A stretch of 64,000 nt of DNA from Dryococelus australis (Eukaryota; Arthropoda; Insecta; Phasmatodea; Phasmatidae), in assembly GCA_029891345.1 (NCBI GenBank), contig CM056997.1:216295212-216359211 (forward strand), written 5' to 3'. The position numbers and the translations under genes are program-made. Below are positions 59,341 to 64,000 of the stretch, piece after piece. How positions within the stretch are numbered: position 1 is the stretch's first letter; every line of letters starts with the position of its first letter. Under the pieces are notes generated by a model. It saw nothing but the letters and a program-made list of their open reading frames with translations, ran no database searches and was not told where the DNA came from.

Positions 59341-62330
59341 TGGTGCTATTTGAGTACCATAACATAAAAAAAGACATTCTTAAATTGATCAAAAAAATAT
59401 TCTTTATATAAATATCACAGTATCACTTATTTATTTACACAATCCTGAATTTCGAAAGCTATAATATTAAAAACAAATAAAGTATGGGCAAAATATATTA
59501 TTAATGTAAAATATGTGAACAGCCGTATGTGTGGGGCTATTTGGGTTTACTAGGAGGCTATCTATTTGAGTCAGCTGAATAAATGATAAAATTATGAGAT
59601 TTTGAGTCATAAAAATATATAAGTAGTACTTAAACTGTTTTCAGCTTTTGTAATCACTATTTCAGTCAACTTTACAGTAATTTGTTAATTAAAACCAAAC
59701 ACATTGTTACTAAATTAAGTCACTCTCATTCAATAATCACTTAGGCTATATACTGGTTATATGCTACTTAAAACTGCAGATTTATTTACTCTAAATACAT
59801 TCCCCACACACAAAGATTTTCTTCCCAGCTGCTCCAACACAAACTTCGTGATACCAGTGAGAGCAGTATTGTCAAGCTATCCAGTCACCTCTCTTAATCG
59901 GTTTCACAGAATTGTAGCGCAGAATACAAAAACTGCATGGTGTGTCACCATCTTCAAAATTCACTGACACTTAACATGGGTCATCTTCAGCAGACGAACT
60001 TTCATGTTCTACTTCAGGTGGAAGAGAGTGTACATTTCCTGCTCTGATGTTCTTTTGTGGTTTCTTGCATAGTTACCCTTTTAATATTTTAATCTGTCTC
60101 TTTGCTCTACATGCAGGTATGTTACCTTTTGATGTCAAGAGGCAAGATTTTTGTTTCCTGTTTCCTCCGGCGTTAGGCCTACTACTACCAGGTTTAATTG
60201 GCGCTGCGAGTATTTCTGAAAAATTCGGCGACCCTGAAAAAGATTCTTCTTTATTTGAATTTAGGCCTACGGAAGCATTCTGGCAGAAATCCAGTTGTGT
60301 TGACGTTGAAGCAAATCCTCCAGAAACTGGCACTAACGGTTTTTCCTGTGGAGAGAATACTGTCGATGGCAAACATTTCTCTTCGGGAATTACGTCAGGA
60401 TTGTAGGGGAATATCCCTGTGCAATCAAATTCCTTTTCCGCATGAGAAGTTATTGCTGTTCTGTGCCAAGCCTTTCTGAACAGTTACCCAAAATTTAACA
60501 TTGAAATTCTTCCACTTAGTTGGTTGTGTATGTGGAAGTAGGTTTTGAGAGTTTTAAAAACGATTCTGTACAGTGGCTGAAGCACGTGAGTTGTGTGAGG
60601 CGGTAGGCAAAGAGTTCTATGTCATGTTGTTCACAAAATGCTTAACATTCAAGAGAGCATTGAGAAGAATTTCCGTCGAGTACAAGAAGACATTTTCCCG
60701 GAACCCTAAAAGAATTTAAATGTTATAACCTAGAGAAAGATATTTCTTAGTTTATGAATCCAGACTCGGACATTTTAACAATTGTCTCCGATGGCATATT
60801 TTGTCAGTACTCTTGTCGGTAACTAATGCCCTTGAATATCGCCATCGGAGGAATAAAATGACCACCTGCATCGCATGCTGCAACAATTGTAACATTTTCA
60901 CCCAGTTCTAAGCTTGTTATATATGTCACACTTATTTTCCCATTGGGCACAATGACTTTCACGTGTCAGTTGTTCATAGGTAAACCATTTTCGTCCACGT
61001 TATAAATACATTGTTGATTAATGTTAACTCCAATCTTGAGACTTACCTTTTGCAGCAAAGAATAAAATTAATTAACCGCATATTTATTCATCCCTGCAGC
61101 TCGTGCCTACGAGAGTCCTTCAGGTTTTCTCAATGCTCGATTAGGATGGCTTTTCATGAAGGAATGAAGCCAATCCTTCCCTGCGATCCCAAACTTTCCC
61201 CATGGATGTTTTATACTATTTACATCAACATACCTGTAAACAGCATGGCGCACTCCTTCAGAATCACAACCTAGACCTCGGTTGGATAAGCTGATCTGTC
61301 TTGAAACAAGATCATTCTCTTGTTCATCAATTAACAATGTTGGATGACTGATTGTTTTCTTCGTTGGAAGAGAATCTTGCATGTGATGCTCAACATATGA
61401 ACGTTGTAGCCTATCTGTAGACACAGTCCTCCTCAAAGTTTCATATGGTATGTCAAAATGAGCTGCTGCAGCTCTGACACTCAAACTGCACTCTACGACT
61501 GCCTGAGTTGCTGAATTCAGCTGCTTGTTTGTCCACTTGAAGTACGCACCAGTGCGTTTGTACGTGCAAACCATCTGAGAGATAAAGGAAACTTTTCAGA
61601 ATAATATTTAAAAAATAATAAAATTCAAAATTGTTTTACTATAGGCTACGCGTAAATTATATATCATACATTTATCGCGTTTAATATAGCAGCATATATC
61701 AGCAATCCTACAAAATAATAAAATTTAATATTCAAATTGTTGACATTTTTAAAATATGTGAAAACGTTAATAATTGGGTACAATGAGTTCCCGGTACAAA
61801 ATATCATAGCCCAAACTGATCATAACAATGAGTAAATGTGATAAATTGATTTTAGATATAGCCATTCAATTCAACAATGCGTCTACAGATGAACCCAATA
61901 GCCCCATTAATGTACCCAAATAGCCCCACAAGAATTACTCTAATAGCCCCCTATTACATTAAAGTCTAGAAAATCACGTATATTCCAAGCGAGTAAAATG
62001 AAACTATCTCTGTAAGTAACAGGATACTCGCAAAGCCTTCCTCTTTCGTTTGACATATGATACTCATAGGCATGCGTGAAATTTCTCCTAGAAATCACTA
62101 TTACGTTAAATGTAAGTATGACAGTTTCACATTACAAGAAAGGGATATCTCTACCATACTTACTTCGCCGCCCGTTTCTTCTAATCGGATGTAACAATTA
62201 CCTGACAAAACATGTTCTCCTGGCCAACTGGAACTTCTTCTAGTCCGTCTTTGCCCAGTCCATAGCGATGGTGCACAGAGTCGAAAATCTTATTTCGACT
62301 CAAATAGCCTCATGACTCAAATAGCCCCCC
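59341..62330 (-). mobile_element. Pogo-like element with inverted motif clusters at both ends
   Basis: The transposase pseudogene (59791-61574) is flanked on both sides by copies of a GGGGCTATTTGAGT-like word pointing inward. Left: 59344-59353 (tgctatttga), 59530-59546 (tgtggggctatttgggt), and 59555-59571. Right, inverted: near 61898, 61914-61930 (acccaaatagccccaca, the exact complement of 59530-59546), near 61942, and 62299-62326 (two copies). The true element ends are uncertain; the 59530/61930 pair is the best terminal repeat candidate, with the outer copies possibly remnants of a longer terminal array. Confidence 0.65.
59791..61574 (-). pseudogene. Pogo-like DDE transposase with C-terminal PHD-like finger
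   Basis: From the ATG at 61572-61574: a psq-type helix-turn-helix (about residues 14-60, LNSATQAVVE...YETLRR), then a second DNA-binding region, then the DDE core. The first D is in YNVDENGL (codon 60993-60995). The CDAGGHFIPPMAIFKG block and LPPHTTHVLQPL follow. The residue after LQPL is Y (codon 60568-60570) where the family has the third acidic residue. GIFPYNPDVIPEE lies near 60400. The tail has an acidic SSSAEDD stretch and a cysteine-rich C-x2-C...WYHEVC...C-x2-C finger, ending at 59791. In-frame stops at 60966-60968 and elsewhere, plus the lost catalytic residue, make it inactive. Confidence 0.85.
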
Positions 62331-62768
62331 CGTCTTTCCCAACGATTACTCATTACAGCTGAAATTATCAGGTCAGTTTTTAAACACTGGAGCATGTAAC
62401 TAGATTAAAACATAGAATTATTCAGAATTTACTGAGAAAAAATATATCTAGAAGTTTTGCCATTAGAGACGGAACAAAAGTTTAAATTCAAGCAGCTTAG
62501 GACTTCACGTGGAAGAGTTTGTAACCATTTGCGGAACAGCAGAAAGCCCGTTTGAAAGCACCTCTACGACCTCTAGTATTCACTTTTATAACTATAATAC
62601 TTGAGAATGCTATCTGCCAGAAGTAAGAAACTTTAATACTTCAGAATTTTCATGAGTCGAAATGTGTGTTTTTGTTGTATGAATATTCTTTCATCTATGA
62701 TTTAACACGCATTATTATAGAGTTTATTAGTTGCGTTTTATGACGAATCTTATAATCAAGAAGAAACA
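62331..62768. other. No recognisable feature
   Basis: AT-rich spacer between the pogo element and the minisatellite. Confidence 0.5.
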
Positions 62769-63240
62769 TAGTTAGGCAAAACGCCGTTAGGTATAACACC
62801 GTTAGACAAAACGCCACTAGGCCAAACGCCATTAGACAAAATGCCATTAGGCAAAATGCTGTTAGGCAATATGCCGTTAGGCAAAACGCCTTTAGGTGAA
62901 ATGCAGTTTTCATATTTTAGGCAGAATACCATTATGCAAAACGCAGTTAGGCAAACGCCATTAGCTAAAATGCAGTTAGGCCAAATGCCATTTTTTCATG
63001 GAAGTAACATTTTAGGCAAAACACTGGTAGGTAAAACGCCGTTATGCAAAACGCCGTTAGGCAATTCGCCTTTAGGAGATTCGCCGTTAGGGAATTCGCT
63101 GTTAGGCAATTCGTCACTACGCAAATCACCGTTAGGCCAATCACTGTTAGGCAAATATCCATTAGGCAAAACGTCATTAGGCAAACGTCATATTGAAAGC
63201 ATCTTTTGGCAAAACACCACTAGGCAAAACGCCTGGCACC
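62769..63240 (+). repeat. 15-bp minisatellite, array 2 (gttaggcaaaacgcc)
   Basis: About 30 diverged units of the same type and orientation as 50960-51350. It shares the two interruptions in the same order: cagttttcatattttagg (62903-62920) and gtaacattttagg (63002-63014), about 98 bp apart against 98 bp in array 1. It is followed directly by inverted long-repeat sequence (63241-64000), as array 1 is bordered on its left by inverted tail sequence. The open frames across it on both strands are artefacts. Confidence 0.9.
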
Positions 63241-64000
63241 CATTGGCGACAGGGTATGACTGCCTGTAATTATACACATCGAGCACAGGCCAAATATGGA
63301 GTATGACTGCATGTAACAGTGACATCTCAGTACACGAGTGCACATCGAAGACAGAGTATAACTGCCTGTCGCACAACTATGTCAGGTCGGCCACTGCTAG
63401 TGTTGTGAGTGATGGCTGTATGTGATGATTTCGTTTAGTAAGGAGATCGTTCTGGCGTACTGACCAGAGAGGTCTGGTCTTGTCTAACATCGTTAACACG
63501 CACACCCTGCACTTGTGCGATTGTGTTGGCTGGTAAGTACTTATAATTATTTTTCCTTTACATCGTTGTGTTGCAGTGATGACCTCATTGTTCCCACACT
63601 TCAAAAATTGTACTTTTTTCGTCTAACGTACAGTGCTTGATACTCGTGCATTGGTTGGTAAATGATTATATATATATAATGGTTTAACTCTGTGTGTAGC
63701 GGTTTCGTGTCTCTTGCTGATGGTTTCGTTTCATTAGGTTCGTAAGGACGGCCTTGTCGTGTCTAGCATGATCGCAGCGTACAGCACCCGATGCTTGTGC
63801 TAGTTGGCAAGTCCTTGAATTCCTCTCGTAATGGAAAGTGTGTGTCTCGGCTGGTATACCACTCTGGAGCCCTTACACATCTATCTCTCTCTCCCTCTCT
63901 CGGCTAGTGTTCTCTGCCTTCCCTTCCACCTGCCTGCGCTGCCAGTCGACCGGTTGGGACTACCTTTCAGATTCTCATGGATCATGCAATGACGTTCAGT
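63241..64000 (-). repeat. Inverted copy of the 620-bp long repeat, cut by window end
   Basis: Read on the minus strand it follows the 48780-49530 sequence: cattgcatgatccatgagaa, cggtcgactggcagcgcag, a GA-rich tract, caccagcatcggg-like text, gaagtgtgggaacaatgagg, tacttaccagccaacacaat, and the ggccgacctgacat segment. It then runs into the minisatellite at 63240. It probably continues past the window end. Confidence 0.85.

Noticed and set aside
50960-63240. TTAGG telomere repeat (insect) or TTAGGC telomere repeat
   Set aside because: TTAGGC occurs once per 15-bp unit with unrelated bases between, not as a head-to-tail hexamer, and the arrays are interstitial and diverged.

Overview
The window is eukaryotic, AT-rich, and made almost entirely of transposable elements and tandem repeats. 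I find no intact gene and no host exon I can defend. The mix points to an arthropod, most likely an insect with a large repeat-rich genome: decayed Tc1, pogo-like and hAT transposases, a Ty3/Gypsy LTR element, tRNA-derived SINEs, a Helitron-like element of a type familiar from insects, and a Maverick/Polinton-type family B DNA polymerase remnant. The species cannot be set from the sequence alone.

Layout. 1-8 kb: interspersed repeats, a SINE, and AT-rich DNA with small duplications. 7.9-8.5 kb: a short hAT element with 8-bp target duplication, a BED-finger fragment and four TATCGATA motifs. 8.6-18 kb: mostly unannotatable DNA with two SINEs, a short TIR element (12.96-13.83 kb) and a second copy of the 2.1-3.1 kb repeat. 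18.4-27.8 kb: a decayed Gypsy element on the minus strand with long terminal repeats of about 1.8 kb. 27.9-28.25 kb: a second, related Gypsy integrase fragment. 28.2-31.6 kb: a decayed Polinton-type PolB on the plus strand. 33.2-37.3 kb: a foldback-like inverted repeat with arms above 1.2 kb. 38.99-39.95 kb: a Helitron-like element carrying ten copies of a 38-bp unit that resembles a tRNA A box. 43.7-47.9 kb: satellite DNA with a 120-bp period and other simple tandem DNA.

47.9-51.35 kb: a complex repeat family made of 610-630 bp units, a palindrome and a 15-bp TTAGGC-containing minisatellite. The same family returns at 62.8-64 kb. 52.2-62.3 kb is a cluster of DNA transposons: a non-autonomous hAT with target duplication, a Tc1 transposase (DD34E), a hAT transposase with its dimerisation domain, a 23-bp minisatellite, and a pogo-like transposase with a C-terminal PHD-like zinc finger and flanking inverted motif clusters.

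None of the transposase, polymerase or gag-pol frames is intact. Every one has stops, frameshifts or lost residues, so I read the window as an accumulation of old insertions. The most unusual structures are the two homologous TTAGGC minisatellite arrays with the nearby palindrome, the foldback at 33-37 kb, and the A-box array inside the Helitron.
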